Positions 1 to 8,257 of a stretch of 25,161 nucleotides of DNA are shown here, piece after piece (position 1 is the stretch's first letter; each line of letters begins with the position of its first letter). Made by a program: the position numbers and the translations under genes. The DNA comes from Clostridia bacterium (GTDB lineage Bacteria > Bacillota > Clostridia > Christensenellales > UBA1242): the NCBI GenBank assembly GCA_017473285.1, contig JAFULP010000098.1, forward strand, positions 1 to 25,161, given 5' to 3'. Below the pieces are notes generated by a model. It ran no database searches, was not told the DNA's origin, and saw nothing but the letters and a program-made list of their open reading frames with translations.

Positions 1-3000
1 CAAATGTTATGTTATATTTACCATCTTCGCTTGTTGCAAATTTCAAATATTCATTATCCGCTATGCTAAATTTAGCATTGCTAGCATAAGCATAGAAAGG
101 TGTAGGATTTATCCATCCGCCTTCAGCCTTTAGTGCTAGCGCCACGCTTTCAGCATCGCTTCTTACTGCTCTGTATGTAGCATTTTCGCTTTCACCTTCC
201 ATATAATACAATCTATTTTCACTTGCATCCACCGCATATACAACATAAGTATAATCGGTGCCGTCGCAGCCCACTTCAAGCAAGTAACTGATTGCACCAT
301 TGTATTGAGTTGATGATAAATTGTAGTATTTATTCTTTTCATAAGGGTAATTTGCAACATTGGTTTCGTTTACCAATACAAATTTATTTTCCACCTTATC
401 ATATGCATAATATGTTTCAGGTGCGGTATCTTGAGCAATCTTGCTTGCTTCATACATATCTACACCCGCATCAATTGTATATCCAGTTACTTCTCGTGAC
501 AATATTGTCAATTTTGGACTTTGCATTGTGTAAGTGTTTCCGCCATCGGTATACACCCACTCAAACTTAACATAATTGCCTTCGCTAATTATATTGTTCA
601 CCACAAAATCTACATATATAGTAGCCACATAATAACTTGTATGATTGCTTGACCAATTACTAATGGTTTCCTCATCCAAAACCGCTTTAATATAGTCCGC
701 CCCATTAATCAAATAGTATTGCTTGTTTGCGTCATACACTTCGCTTGCTTGCTTGTAGCCAAATTGTAAACTAGCATAATCAATAGTAACGCCTCCGCTT
801 ACAACACCCACCAACTGATTGCTTGAGTTGTATTCAATAGCCCTTACTGAAAGTTTACTTACAATATCTTTTAGTATATCTGCATCTGATACGCTATTAA
901 TAGTTAATTCAAGTTGAGTACTTTTAAGATTTATTGGGTTAACCATATCCCCATTCCAGCCCAACTCAATATCCTTATGACCTGCTATGATTTGATATCC
1001 GCCAACAGTTTGAGTTTGCTCGGCATCAAAGTAATCACCGCCCAAAATCACTGTTGGGGTAATTGACGAACTGCCAAAGTCATAATAACTTGTTGCCGTT
1101 ATAACGTTTTCAGTATAAATTTTTGCATAGTCAACTTTAAATTTATTATCTTTGCCATCGTCACCATCTTTATCAATATTATAGTCATATATGCTTATAG
1201 TAAATTCTTGTGAAATATTGGTTAACTCTATACCTTTACTTACTGCATTTGCGGTTATTTTAATATTTTCACCTACAAATTCGTAACTCTTAATCATATA
1301 GTGGCTTACAATAATGTAATAATTGTTCCAATTGCTTACAAAGTCGGCTGAACCAATTGAGTAACTATTAGGTTGCAATACATTGTTTTCCAAGGTGTAA
1401 TAAGTTAATGTTTGATTAATATTGCTGGTGTCTTGCTCGGTTACATTGCCTAGCACATTAACCGCCTTAATCACATCCACTTTTTCATAATAATTAGCCT
1501 TTTCTATTACCCAATTGTTGATTGTGTCCTTAGTAATTTCGGCTTGCACATAGTCTGTTCCATTAAATGCGTAATAAGTTTTGGTTGCACTATAATTAGA
1601 TATTGTTTGTAAATAGATATTTGATTGTTTGTAAATGTGTCTGTCAGCCAACAACGATAAATCATAAGTTATCTCAACTGTTTCGCCATTCAATGTCGCA
1701 TTGCTTATGCCTTGCTTATCGCTTAACAATTCTTGTACAAATTCCTCAGCGGTTTGCAATCTGTTATCGTTGGTTAAATATTTAGATTTTACAATTACTG
1801 GGTATAGTTTAGAATAATAATTTGAGCCCGTTGCCACAATCTTGTTTACAAATCTATCATTTTCCATATAACCCAACAAATATGCATCTATCTCAATTTC
1901 TCTTGGCTCGCTTGCATTGGTTGCCACATTAATCTTTATGCTTATGCTATCAATTGTCTTATAGTTATTTTTAGTATAATATTTAGCGGTTTCAAAAGTT
2001 GTATCCTTTGAACTTAATTCATCATAACTATTGGTTGCGCTATTGTATGTATAAACAATCAATCCATTATCCCATTCAATAGGTTTCACTGTCAATAACG
2101 AATACTTTGGTGCAAACATCAACACTTTGTCATAACTTCCACTTTCGCTTATCCCCACCAAGGTATCAACATCAAATCCAGTGCCATAATCAATTGTTTC
2201 ACCCACAATCACTGGCAAACTTAATGTATCATCGCTGATATTGAGTGTCGAATCAATTGAGTTTACTACAATTGTACGTGATGCCTGTGTATAAATCCAA
2301 CTTCCATTTGTATTTACTGCAATTGCATACAATGCTTTGTCCACATAATTTATCAATTCACTATCAATAGGTTTGATTGTAATTATGCTATCCGCACCGT
2401 TGTAATCAATGCTTGTAACAAATTTGTCATTAATTAATGTGTGTGCTTTTGCTGTTGATGAAGGTTTGCCCAAGATTGCCAAATATAATCCTGATTGCAA
2501 TGTCTTAAAGTTGTATGTCATATTTTCTTCGCTAATCACATCACCCACAACAAAGCAACTTCCAACTTGCAAATTCAAATACATTATCGTCAATGATTGT
2601 TGAACTTTGTTTTGGTCTTGTTGCACAATGTTAACTTGAGCCAAGCCATTGTCATCCAAACTTAGTGACAACACTTTGCCAGTCAATTTATCCGCCACCA
2701 AATTAAATGTAATTGTAGTGGTTATATATTGCGAATTATCCGCATCGTCATACTTAACACAAGTTAAATTCAACACATAATTTACAATATTGTTTTCATT
2801 ATCAACGCTTGCAAGTTTCAATATTGCATCATATTCTTGATTGCTAGGCACTCCTTCAATTGTAATCCCTGATACAACCGCTTTCTTGCCACCTAATCTA
2901 TCGTCATAAAAACGCACGCCCACTTCGCTAGTCATATATTGAACTTTGCCATTACTGTCTTTCTTAACTTTGCCACTTTCTAGCACCGCTTGCTTGAAAG

Positions 3001-4198
3001 TCCAATTTATGTCACTTGAGTAATTTTCACTACTCAAAAATTTTAATTCATTGTATCTGCCCAAAATTTGAGTTCCACTACTTGTTTTAGATAGCACCAA
3101 GCCAAGATTGTACGAATTTAGCGTGGTATAATTGTTTACCACCCAAGAATTATCTTTCAATAGTTGCATTCCAATGCTATTGCTATCGCCTTCAAACGCA
3201 ATTTCTTCGGCTTCAGTTCCGTTTACTGTTATAACCACCTTTTTGGTTATCATCTTACCCAAGTTTAGTCTTCCAATAAATGACAAACTTTCATCACTCA
3301 AAATTTCTTCCTGAATTGCATAAGTTGGATATGTAGCCAATTTAAATTCATATGCTCCCGATGAAGATGAGTTAAACACATAGCGGTTTGCCGTTGTGTC
3401 ATATCTTAAAAACTCGCAATCCTCTTCAACCACATCACCCATATCGCTATATGTTTGTAGTTTTACATTTTCGCCAACATGAGTTAGCAACTTAGGCTGT
3501 TCTTGCTCCATATAATAAATTTCGTACAACTTCGCATCTTTACCCACAAATGGCTTAGATGCCTTAAGTGGAGCGGTTACTACATCTAACGGATAATCTT
3601 GATTAATTATCGATTCCAAATTTTGAACACTTTCTCCGTCGTAATTTCCTTGAGTTTCGTATCCAAACAACCCATTAATAATTTTGTTATTATCGCTATT
3701 ACCTTGGTCAACAAATGATATACTTGTAATATTTCTGTCAATTGTCATATCCAAAGTTGTTTGAAGCAATCCTGATGAGTCCTTAACCGTAATTGTTAAA
3801 ACGCCATCATAATAATCACTTTCATTTTCTTCCGTGATATTATTTAACTTAAAATAAATTGGTTGATTTAAATAAAATTTACTGGAGTTATAATTTATCC
3901 ACTCACCATTCTCCCATTTAACAAAAGTGATAAGCGATGAGTTGCTAAGTTTAATTGTGCATTCCGTCTCAGTCACATCTACAGGTTCTGCCGAAATAGT
4001 AAAAGAATGCACTTCGTTATCCGTCAAACTTACATCGTAGGTCAATTCCATTTCTGGCACAGTAAAACTAATAGCAGTTGGTTTTATCACCTGCTTTTTA
4101 AAATCTCCCCTTATTGCCATCACGCCCACAACGCCACCAATCAGTAGCACAAATCCCAATAGCACAAGGCCCACAATTTTTAATATTCTCTTAAACAT
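1..4198 (-). CDS. Large membrane-anchored extracellular protein, N-terminal 1,399 residues, open at the window edge
   Basis: I do not recognise this family. Reading from ATG at 4198 (preceded by AAGGGG, 8 nt away), I checked most of the frame by eye down to base 2, in particular the last 1.8 kb, and saw no stop, so the gene continues past the left edge. The N-terminus is MFKRILKIVG followed by a strongly hydrophobic stretch to about residue 29, then a charged segment: a signal peptide or signal anchor. The rest is rich in Asn, Ser, Thr, Tyr, Val and Ile, has almost no Cys, and alternates polar and hydrophobic residues, as in strings of beta-sandwich domains. Three 30-residue modules bounded by Tyr-Tyr pairs lie at residues 875-904, 1161-1190 and 1263-1292. 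An Asp-rich DKDGDDGKDN loop near residue 1003 could bind calcium. It is likely an adhesin or envelope protein, inferred from architecture only. It has its own consensus promoter and is not in an operon with rsmA. Confidence 0.8.
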   Translation of the reverse strand, partial: MFKRILKIVGLVLLGFVLLIGGVVGVMAIRGDFKKQVIKPTAISFTVPEMELTYDVSLTDNEVHSFTISAEPVDVTETECTIKLSNSSLITFVKWENGEWINYNSSKFYLNQPIYFKLNNITEENESDYYDGVLTITVKDSSGLLQTTLDMTIDRNITSISFVDQGNSDNNKIINGLFGYETQGNYDGESVQNLESIINQDYPLDVVTAPLKASKPFVGKDAKLYEIYYMEQEQPKLLTHVGENVKLQTYSDMGDVVEEDCEFLRYDTTANRYVFNSSSSGAYEFKLATYPTYAIQEEILSDESLSFIGRLNLGKMITKKVVITVNGTEAEEIAFEGDSNSIGMQLLKDNSWVVNNYTTLNSYNLGLVLSKTSSGTQILGRYNELKFLSSENYSSDINWTFKQAVLESGKVKKDSNGKVQYMTSEVGVRFYDDRLGGKKAVVSGITIEGVPSNQEYDAILKLASVDNENNIVNYVLNLTCVKYDDADNSQYITTTITFNLVADKLTGKVLSLSLDDNGLAQVNIVQQDQNKVQQSLTIMYLNLQVGSCFVVGDVISEENMTYNFKTLQSGLYLAILGKPSSTAKAHTLINDKFVTSIDYNGADSIITIKPIDSELINYVDKALYAIAVNTNGSWIYTQASRTIVVNSIDSTLNISDDTLSLPVIVGETIDYGTGFDVDTLVGISESGSYDKVLMFAPKYSLLTVKPIEWDNGLIVYTYNSATNSYDELSSKDTTFETAKYYTKNNYKTIDSISIKINVATNASEPREIEIDAYLLGYMENDRFVNKIVATGSNYYSKLYPVIVKSKYLTNDNRLQTAEEFVQELLSDKQGISNATLNGETVEITYDLSLLADRHIYKQSNIYLQTISNYSATKTYYAFNGTDYVQAEITKDTINNWVIEKANYYEKVDVIKAVNVLGNVTEQDTSNINQTLTYYTLENNVLQPNSYSIGSADFVSNWNNYYIIVSHYMIKSYEFVGENIKITANAVSKGIELTNISQEFTISIYDYNIDKDGDDGKDNKFKVDYAKIYTENVITATSYYDFGSSSITPTVILGGDYFDAEQTQTVGGYQIIAGHKDIELGWNGDMVNPINLKSTQLELTINSVSDADILKDIVSKLSVRAIEYNSSNQLVGVVSGGVTIDYASLQFGYKQASEVYDANKQYYLINGADYIKAVLDEETISNWSSNHTSYYVATIYVDFVVNNIISEGNYVKFEWVYTDGGNTYTMQSPKLTILSREVTGYTIDAGVDMYEASKIAQDTAPETYYAYDKVENKFVLVNETNVANYPYEKNKYYNLSSTQYNGAISYLLEVGCDGTDYTYVVYAVDASENRLYYMEGESENATYRAVRSDAESVALALKAEGGWINPTPFYAYASNAKFSIADNEYLKFATSEDGKYNITF
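323..412 (-). repeat. Tyr-Tyr-bounded 30-residue module, copy 3
   Basis: This encodes residues 1263-1292 of the large surface protein. It starts YYAYD and ends NKYY, exactly 30 residues from first to last Tyr. The middle is diverged: the NG-x-DY core of the other copies is replaced by DKVENKF, and the Trp at position 22 is Tyr. It is assigned by equal length and matching ends, so it is less certain than copies 1 and 2. Confidence 0.5.
629..718 (-). repeat. Tyr-Tyr-bounded 30-residue module, copy 2
   Basis: This encodes residues 1161-1190 of the large surface protein: YY, NG at positions 5-6, DY at 8-9, Ala at 12, TI at 18-19, NW at 21-22 and YY at 29-30. About 13 of 30 positions are identical to copy 1, and several others are conservative (I/V, K/Q). 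The DNA copies are not similar enough to be a recent duplication. Confidence 0.7.
1487..1576 (-). repeat. Tyr-Tyr-bounded 30-residue module, copy 1
   Basis: This encodes residues 875-904 of the large surface protein, with the pattern YY-x2-NG-x-DY-x2-A-x5-TI-x-NW-x6-YY. It lies 286 residues before copy 2, so the module marks spaced domains or linkers and is not an uninterrupted tandem array. Confidence 0.7.
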
Positions 4199-4270
4199 AA
4201 ACTTAACCCCTTAATCTCAATTTGTTTACACTTAATTTCATTCAATATTAATATAAGCAATTATAATAAT

Positions 4271-4299
4271 ATTATAATTTAATCTACCACTAAAGTCAA
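4271..4299 (-). promoter_or_regulatory. Consensus sigma-A promoter of the large surface protein gene
   Basis: On the minus strand TTGACT (4299-4294) is followed by 17 nt and TATAAT (4276-4271). Transcription would start near 4263, giving a leader of about 65 nt before the ATG at 4198. The leader carries the AAGGGG ribosome site. Confidence 0.8.
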
Positions 4300-4460
4300 A
4301 CTAATTACCACAAAAACCAACATTTATCGACCTTATTAAACCCATTTTAAACACAATAATAAATTGATAAAAATTTAACCAAAATTAATTTTAAATAAAT
4401 TTAATTTTTGTTTAAAAATTCTCATAAATTACTTAAAATAAGCATTTTATTAAATTAATT

Positions 4461-4499
4461 AAAAAATAAAGGAAAATATTATTTAATTTAATATTTCCC
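4461..4499 (-). terminator. Intrinsic terminator after rsmA
   Basis: On the minus strand a 10-bp stem (4499-4490 with 4480-4471, one G-U pair) with a 9-nt loop is followed by TTTATTTTTT. It is also flanked by a T-tract on the plus strand, so it may work in both directions. The stem is AT-rich and only moderately stable. Confidence 0.65.
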
Positions 4500-4564
4500 A
4501 ATTTTTTATTTATTTTTATATTTAATTGTTTTGTTTTTGAGTTTTTATTTAATATTTTTAATTT

Positions 4565-5377
4565 TTAATTATTTTTTAATTTTTCTTCAAATTTATTGCT
4601 TAGTTTTACAAAATCTTCCACCGTAATATTTTCAGGTCTAATCATAACACTTAATCCAAAATCTTCCAAGATTTTTTCAATTTCCAAACGAGAGATGTTA
4701 TATTTTTTCAATAAATTATTTACCAAAGTTTTTCTTCGCATCGCAAAACTATTGTGTACAAAATTTACAAAAAATTCTCGATTTTTAACATCATATTTAT
4801 CCAACTTTAAGTCTAATCTTATAAGTGCCGAGTCCACTTTGGGCGCAGGTGTAAAACATTCTTTTTTAATAGTTCTCACATATTTCACATCAGCAATGCT
4901 TTGCAAAATAACCGACGTTATTCCATAATCTTTATTATTACATTCCGCACAAAATCTTTCCGCCACTTCCTTTTGCACCATAAACGACATTGATACAATA
5001 TTGCTAGCAAAATCTAAAAGTTTAAATATAATAGGCGTGGTAATATAATACGGTATATTTGCCACCACTTTAATTTTTTCATCACCTCTAATATATTTAG
5101 TTAAATCCACCTGCATAAAGTCTTCAAACACAAATTTAAGATTATCGTGCTCACTTTTCAATTTTAACAATCTTTCCATTAAACTTTTATCAATTTCAAA
5201 CGAAGTTACACTTTTTGCTTTCAATGCCAATTGGTTAGTAAGTGTTCCCGCACCAGCACCAATTTCAATAACTTTGTCTTCCTTGCACACACCTGCACTT
5301 TCAACTATAAATTTCAACAAATTAGTATCAAATATAAAATTTTGACCTAATTGTTTTTTAAAATCAATTTTTTCCAT
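4565..5377 (-). CDS. rsmA: 16S rRNA adenine-N6,N6-dimethyltransferase RsmA (KsgA)
   Basis: RsmA dimethylates two adjacent adenines in the 3'-terminal helix of 16S rRNA late in 30S assembly, using S-adenosylmethionine. The 270-residue product has the family length. The N-terminal KKQLGQNF is the family signature. Methyltransferase motif I is EIGAGAGTLT (residues 38-47, usually EIGPGLGALT), the acidic residue ending motif II is in FEIDKS (60-65), and catalytic motif IV is NIPYY (107-111). The C-terminal helical domain follows from about residue 190. The start is fixed by AAAGGA upstream of ATG. It lies 80 bp downstream of tatD and is probably co-transcribed with it; a terminator follows. A weak promoter-like TTGATT sits in the gap, but its -10 is poor. 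Confidence 0.97.
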   Translation of the reverse strand: MEKIDFKKQLGQNFIFDTNLLKFIVESAGVCKEDKVIEIGAGAGTLTNQLALKAKSVTSFEIDKSLMERLLKLKSEHDNLKFVFEDFMQVDLTKYIRGDEKIKVVANIPYYITTPIIFKLLDFASNIVSMSFMVQKEVAERFCAECNNKDYGITSVILQSIADVKYVRTIKKECFTPAPKVDSALIRLDLKLDKYDVKNREFFVNFVHNSFAMRRKTLVNNLLKKYNISRLEIEKILEDFGLSVMIRPENITVEDFVKLSNKFEEKLKNN

Positions 5378-5457
5378 TTTTATTCCTTTATTTTGTTTTT
5401 ATGTAAAATTTATTAGAATTTTAATCAACTTATAATATATTTAGAGTATTTTTTTAT

Positions 5458-6243
5458 TTATTTTAATTTAAATAATTTTTTCGCATTATTTGTAGTAATA
5501 TTATCAATTTCTTCTATTTTTTTATTTTTTAATTCGGCAATATATTTAGCGGTATATACCACATACGAAGGGTTATTTTTCTTTCCCCTAAATGGCACAG
5601 GTGTTAAAAATGGACTATCGGTTTCCATCATAAATTTATCCATATCAACCCACTTTGCAACTTCTTGAATATTGCTTGCATTAGGGTATGTCACCACTCC
5701 GGTAAATGAAATTAAAAAGCCTAATTTAATCACTTCCTTAGCCCACTCTATCGAGCCAGAATAACAATGTATTACTCCGCCCGCATTATATGGTGCATAT
5801 TCCTTTAATATTTCAAGCACATCACCATAAGCATCCCTACAATGTACAACAATAGGTAAGTTATATTGTTTAGCCAATTCAATTTGTTGTTTAAATATTT
5901 TAATTTGTTCTTCCTTATTATCTTTGCGCCAATAATAATCCAAACCAATCTCTCCAATCGCCACAAGTTTGCCTGTTCTTATATTTTCCTTAACAATATT
6001 CTCTAATCGTTCAAAATCAAAACTTTCTACTTCTTCAGGATGAATTCCCACCGCACAATAAATGTTGCTATATTTGCCAGCAATTTCAAAACTAACTAGG
6101 CTATCTTCCAAATTGCTTCCAATAGTAATTGCGTCACTCACGCCATTGTTTGCCATAAGCCTTAAAATTTCGTCTAATTTGGCATAATCTATTTTATTGT
6201 CTTCATCCACAACCATACTTAAATGACAATGCGTATCTATCAT
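5458..6243 (-). CDS. tatD: TatD-family metal-dependent hydrolase/DNase
   Basis: This is a TIM-barrel metallohydrolase of the TatD/YcfH family; members act as 3'-5' exonucleases, and some remove D-amino acids from tRNA. All expected metal ligands are present: H5 and H7 in DTHCH, E98 in GEIGLDYY, H134 in VVHCRDA, H159 in HCYSGS and D209 in ETDSP. The length (261 aa) is typical, and AAAGGA precedes the ATG. In many Firmicutes the order is metG-tatD-rnmV-rsmA; here rsmA follows directly with no rnmV. The gene has its own promoter just after the terminator of the upstream gene. The family call is firm; the exact substrate is not known from sequence. Confidence 0.95.
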   Translation of the reverse strand: MIDTHCHLSMVVDEDNKIDYAKLDEILRLMANNGVSDAITIGSNLEDSLVSFEIAGKYSNIYCAVGIHPEEVESFDFERLENIVKENIRTGKLVAIGEIGLDYYWRKDNKEEQIKIFKQQIELAKQYNLPIVVHCRDAYGDVLEILKEYAPYNAGGVIHCYSGSIEWAKEVIKLGFLISFTGVVTYPNASNIQEVAKWVDMDKFMMETDSPFLTPVPFRGKKNNPSYVVYTAKYIAELKNKKIEEIDNITTNNAKKLFKLK

Positions 6244-6269
6244 AAATATTTCCTTTTATATACCATTAT

Positions 6270-6297
6270 ATTGTAACACAATATATACAAAAGTCAA
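6270..6297 (-). promoter_or_regulatory. Promoter of tatD-rsmA
   Basis: Minus strand TTGACT (6297-6292), 16-nt spacer, TACAAT (6275-6270). The start would be near 6263, about 20 nt before the tatD ATG. It lies immediately downstream of the terminator at 6309-6366, so tatD-rsmA is an independent unit. Confidence 0.75.
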
Positions 6298-6308
6298 TTA
6301 TTATCAAT

Positions 6309-6366
6309 AAAAAAGCCTGAAATTATGAAGTCATCAAAACATGGCTCACTTCAATTGTTCCAGACT
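6309..6366 (-). terminator. Intrinsic terminator after the 404-residue orphan gene
   Basis: Minus strand arms 6366-6358 (AGTCTGGAA) and 6322-6314 (TTTCAGGCT) form a 9-bp stem with G-U pairs. An inner stem GAAGT/ACTTC extends it, and six T residues follow. The plus strand also carries a T-tract after the hairpin, so it may be bidirectional. Confidence 0.75.
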
Positions 6367-6380
6367 TTTTATTTTAAATT

Positions 6381-7595
6381 TTATACACCTAAACTATTGT
6401 TTTGCTTTTTAATGTTTTCAAGATTAACTTTAACTCCACCACTCATCTCGCTAATACCAGTAAGTATTGGATTAATTGTTTGCATATTATATCCGTGCTC
6501 AGCCTTAACTTTACCAGAATATTTGCCGATAAGATGTTCAATTTTAGTAATTTTGCGTGAAGGGATACCTAAATCCACGCCTGCTTTAAACACATTTTCA
6601 ATGCCTTGCTCCCAGTTCTGTCCATAATTAGAACTCTCTAAGAGTTGTGCTATATATAAATAGTAATCGTTAAAAACACTTTGATTAAATAAATAATCGT
6701 ATTCTGTAAGCATTAAATTAGATATTTTTTTCATTCCAATATGTGTTGAATAGCGATTTACCATTTTGCCGGGTAAATCTTTTTTAAGATTTGCTTTTGT
6801 AATTTCTTCAATCAATTCCTTAGAGGCATCAACAGCATCCAACAAATAAACTGCTTCAATTTTCATCATTTTAAATTTGGCTTGAGCAATTTTTCTAAAA
6901 TCAGATTCTCTATAAACTTCTTCAGGCCATAAACAAGAATCAACAAAATCTTGTTCTACTTCCATTTCAAAGTCTATATCCGTAAATTTTGATAAAGCAG
7001 TAATATCCCTTGCTTTAACTGCTTTTAAACTTTCCTTTAAACCCTTATATCTTTCCTTGATTAGATTTTTTAATGTTTCTATATCTTCCGTTAAATCATC
7101 AATTCGTGTATTCTTTTTATTTTCTTCTTCCAACAATATCTCTAATTCTTGCTTTTGATATTGAAGTCTGTCTTCAATTTCTTTCCTTTCCCTATCTATT
7201 TCTTCCGATTTGCCTTTAGCCCCTTTTACCAACAATTCATCAACTTTTTTACGATTAATGCGTATTAGTTCATTAGTTGCATCAATTAGGTCCTTGGTCA
7301 TACCTATTTCAACTTGAAGTGTATCACGCTCTAACTGCTCACTTTGATATTCAAGAATAAAGTTGATTAGTGCATCATAATCGTCAAATACTTTAAAAAA
7401 TTTATTATATACTTCTTGACCAATTAGTTGTTCAACTATTGATACATATGCTTCCGTTGAGGACAAATGCATTGAATGAACTTCCATACATTTTGAAATT
7501 GCAATAGAATGCACTAAGTCCTCACTATTTATCACATCATATTTTTTATTTTTAATACCTTTTACTCCATATAATTCCATGTATCCGTTAATCAT
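6381..7595 (-). CDS. Unrecognised 404-residue cytoplasmic coiled-coil protein
   Basis: I do not recognise this gene. It has no signal peptide, membrane segment, Cys cluster or known catalytic motif. Residues about 85-195 are a long, highly charged helical region rich in Glu, Lys, Arg and Leu with heptad-like spacing, predicted to be a coiled coil. It is flanked by a mixed N-terminal domain (1-80) and a C-terminal domain (about 205-404) with many aromatic residues and a Gly-rich end. The ribosome site GGGAG lies 7 nt before ATG. It is monocistronic: a consensus promoter precedes it and an intrinsic terminator follows it. The codon use and AT bias match its neighbours, so it does not look freshly acquired. 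A structural or scaffold role is possible but unproven. Confidence 0.85.
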   Translation of the reverse strand: MINGYMELYGVKGIKNKKYDVINSEDLVHSIAISKCMEVHSMHLSSTEAYVSIVEQLIGQEVYNKFFKVFDDYDALINFILEYQSEQLERDTLQVEIGMTKDLIDATNELIRINRKKVDELLVKGAKGKSEEIDRERKEIEDRLQYQKQELEILLEEENKKNTRIDDLTEDIETLKNLIKERYKGLKESLKAVKARDITALSKFTDIDFEMEVEQDFVDSCLWPEEVYRESDFRKIAQAKFKMMKIEAVYLLDAVDASKELIEEITKANLKKDLPGKMVNRYSTHIGMKKISNLMLTEYDYLFNQSVFNDYYLYIAQLLESSNYGQNWEQGIENVFKAGVDLGIPSRKITKIEHLIGKYSGKVKAEHGYNMQTINPILTGISEMSGGVKVNLENIKKQNNSLGV

Positions 7596-7620
7596 AAGTT
7601 ATCTCCCTTTACTTAAATAA

Positions 7621-7649
7621 AGTATATCACACTATAAAAATTCTGTCAA
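7621..7649 (-). promoter_or_regulatory. Near-perfect promoter of the orphan coiled-coil gene
   Basis: Minus strand TTGACA (7649-7644), exactly 17 nt, TATACT (7626-7621). The start would be near 7614, giving a leader of about 19 nt that carries GGGAG. Confidence 0.8.
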
Positions 7650-7666
7650 TTAAAATATATGAATAC

Positions 7667-7701
7667 AAAAAAACACACCCTACCAACCATTTAGAGTGTG
7701 T
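7667..7701 (-). terminator. Terminator of the ribosomal protein operon
   Basis: Minus strand arms 7701-7692 and 7682-7673 give a 10-bp stem (ACACAC-rich, one T-G pair) with a 9-nt loop, followed directly by seven T residues. It lies 34 bp after the rplQ stop. Confidence 0.9.
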
Positions 7702-7734
7702 TTTATTATGTTTAATACTAAAATTTATTTAATT

Positions 7735-8244
7735 CTAAACAAATTCAATTATAGCCATATCAGCGTTGTCGCCACGGCGCTTACCTGTCTTAAGTAGACG
7801 AAGATATCCACCACCTTGACCAAGTTCCTTAGCACGTTCAGCGTATTTTGGTGCATAGTAGTTAAATATTTTTTCAACAACAGGGTCCTTAATGTTATCA
7901 AGACGAGCAATATATTGAGCCTTCTTTTCGCCTTCTTTACGAGGTTCTTTAGCCATATATACTTTAGCCTTAATAGCACGTCTAGCAGCCAATTTGTTAG
8001 GACCATCGTTAATTACTTCACGAGTAGTCTTGTTGCCCTTTTCGTCAACATAATTCTTACTAACAGTAACAACATCTTGATATGTTCTAACACCTAAAGT
8101 AATTAGTTTTTCAACATAACTCTTTAAGTATTTAGCCTTAGCAACAGTTGTTTCAATCTTACCCTTCATAATCAAGTCAGTTGCTTGGTTACGAGTTAAA
8201 GCACGGCGTTCCTTACTAGGTCTATTAAACTTTTTAACCTTCAT
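7735..8244 (-). CDS. rplQ: 50S ribosomal protein L17, with internal insertions
   Basis: L17 is a large-subunit protein near the peptide exit region. The family core is clear: ALTRNQATDLI and IETTVAKAKYLK at the N-terminus, VEKLITLG, LAARRAI, and a C-terminal GGYLRLLKTGKRRGDNADMA-type ending. The product has 169 residues against about 113-130 usually. The excess falls in about residues 52-82, between VEKLITLG and LAARRA, and about 98-116, a Lys/Glu-rich stretch before DPVVEKIF. AAAGGAG lies 7 nt before ATG. It follows rpoA by 13 bp and is the last gene of the operon, as is standard. Confidence 0.97.
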   Translation of the reverse strand: MKVKKFNRPSKERRALTRNQATDLIMKGKIETTVAKAKYLKSYVEKLITLGVRTYQDVVTVSKNYVDEKGNKTTREVINDGPNKLAARRAIKAKVYMAKEPRKEGEKKAQYIARLDNIKDPVVEKIFNYYAPKYAERAKELGQGGGYLRLLKTGKRRGDNADMAIIEFV

Positions 8245-8257
8245 TTAAGTTCTCCTT

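Larger units (their letters stand above)
4199..4564. other. Gene-free AT-rich spacer between rsmA and the surface protein gene
   Basis: The spacer is about 366 bp of extremely AT-rich sequence. It holds the rsmA terminator (4461-4499) and the surface-protein promoter (4271-4299). The stretch between 4300 and 4460 has only A/T tracts; I see no gene or RNA there. Confidence 0.7.

Noticed and set aside
163..360. Minus-strand 65-codon frame in another phase
   Set aside because: It overlaps the large surface protein in a different frame and has no start signal.
292..570. Plus-strand 92-codon open frame inside the surface protein gene
   Set aside because: It is antisense to the long minus-strand frame, has no ribosome site, and its composition (many His, Tyr, Leu) is that of a shadow frame.
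4596..4928. Plus-strand 110-codon frame opposite rsmA
   Set aside because: It is antisense to a clear RsmA with all motifs and has no ribosome site.
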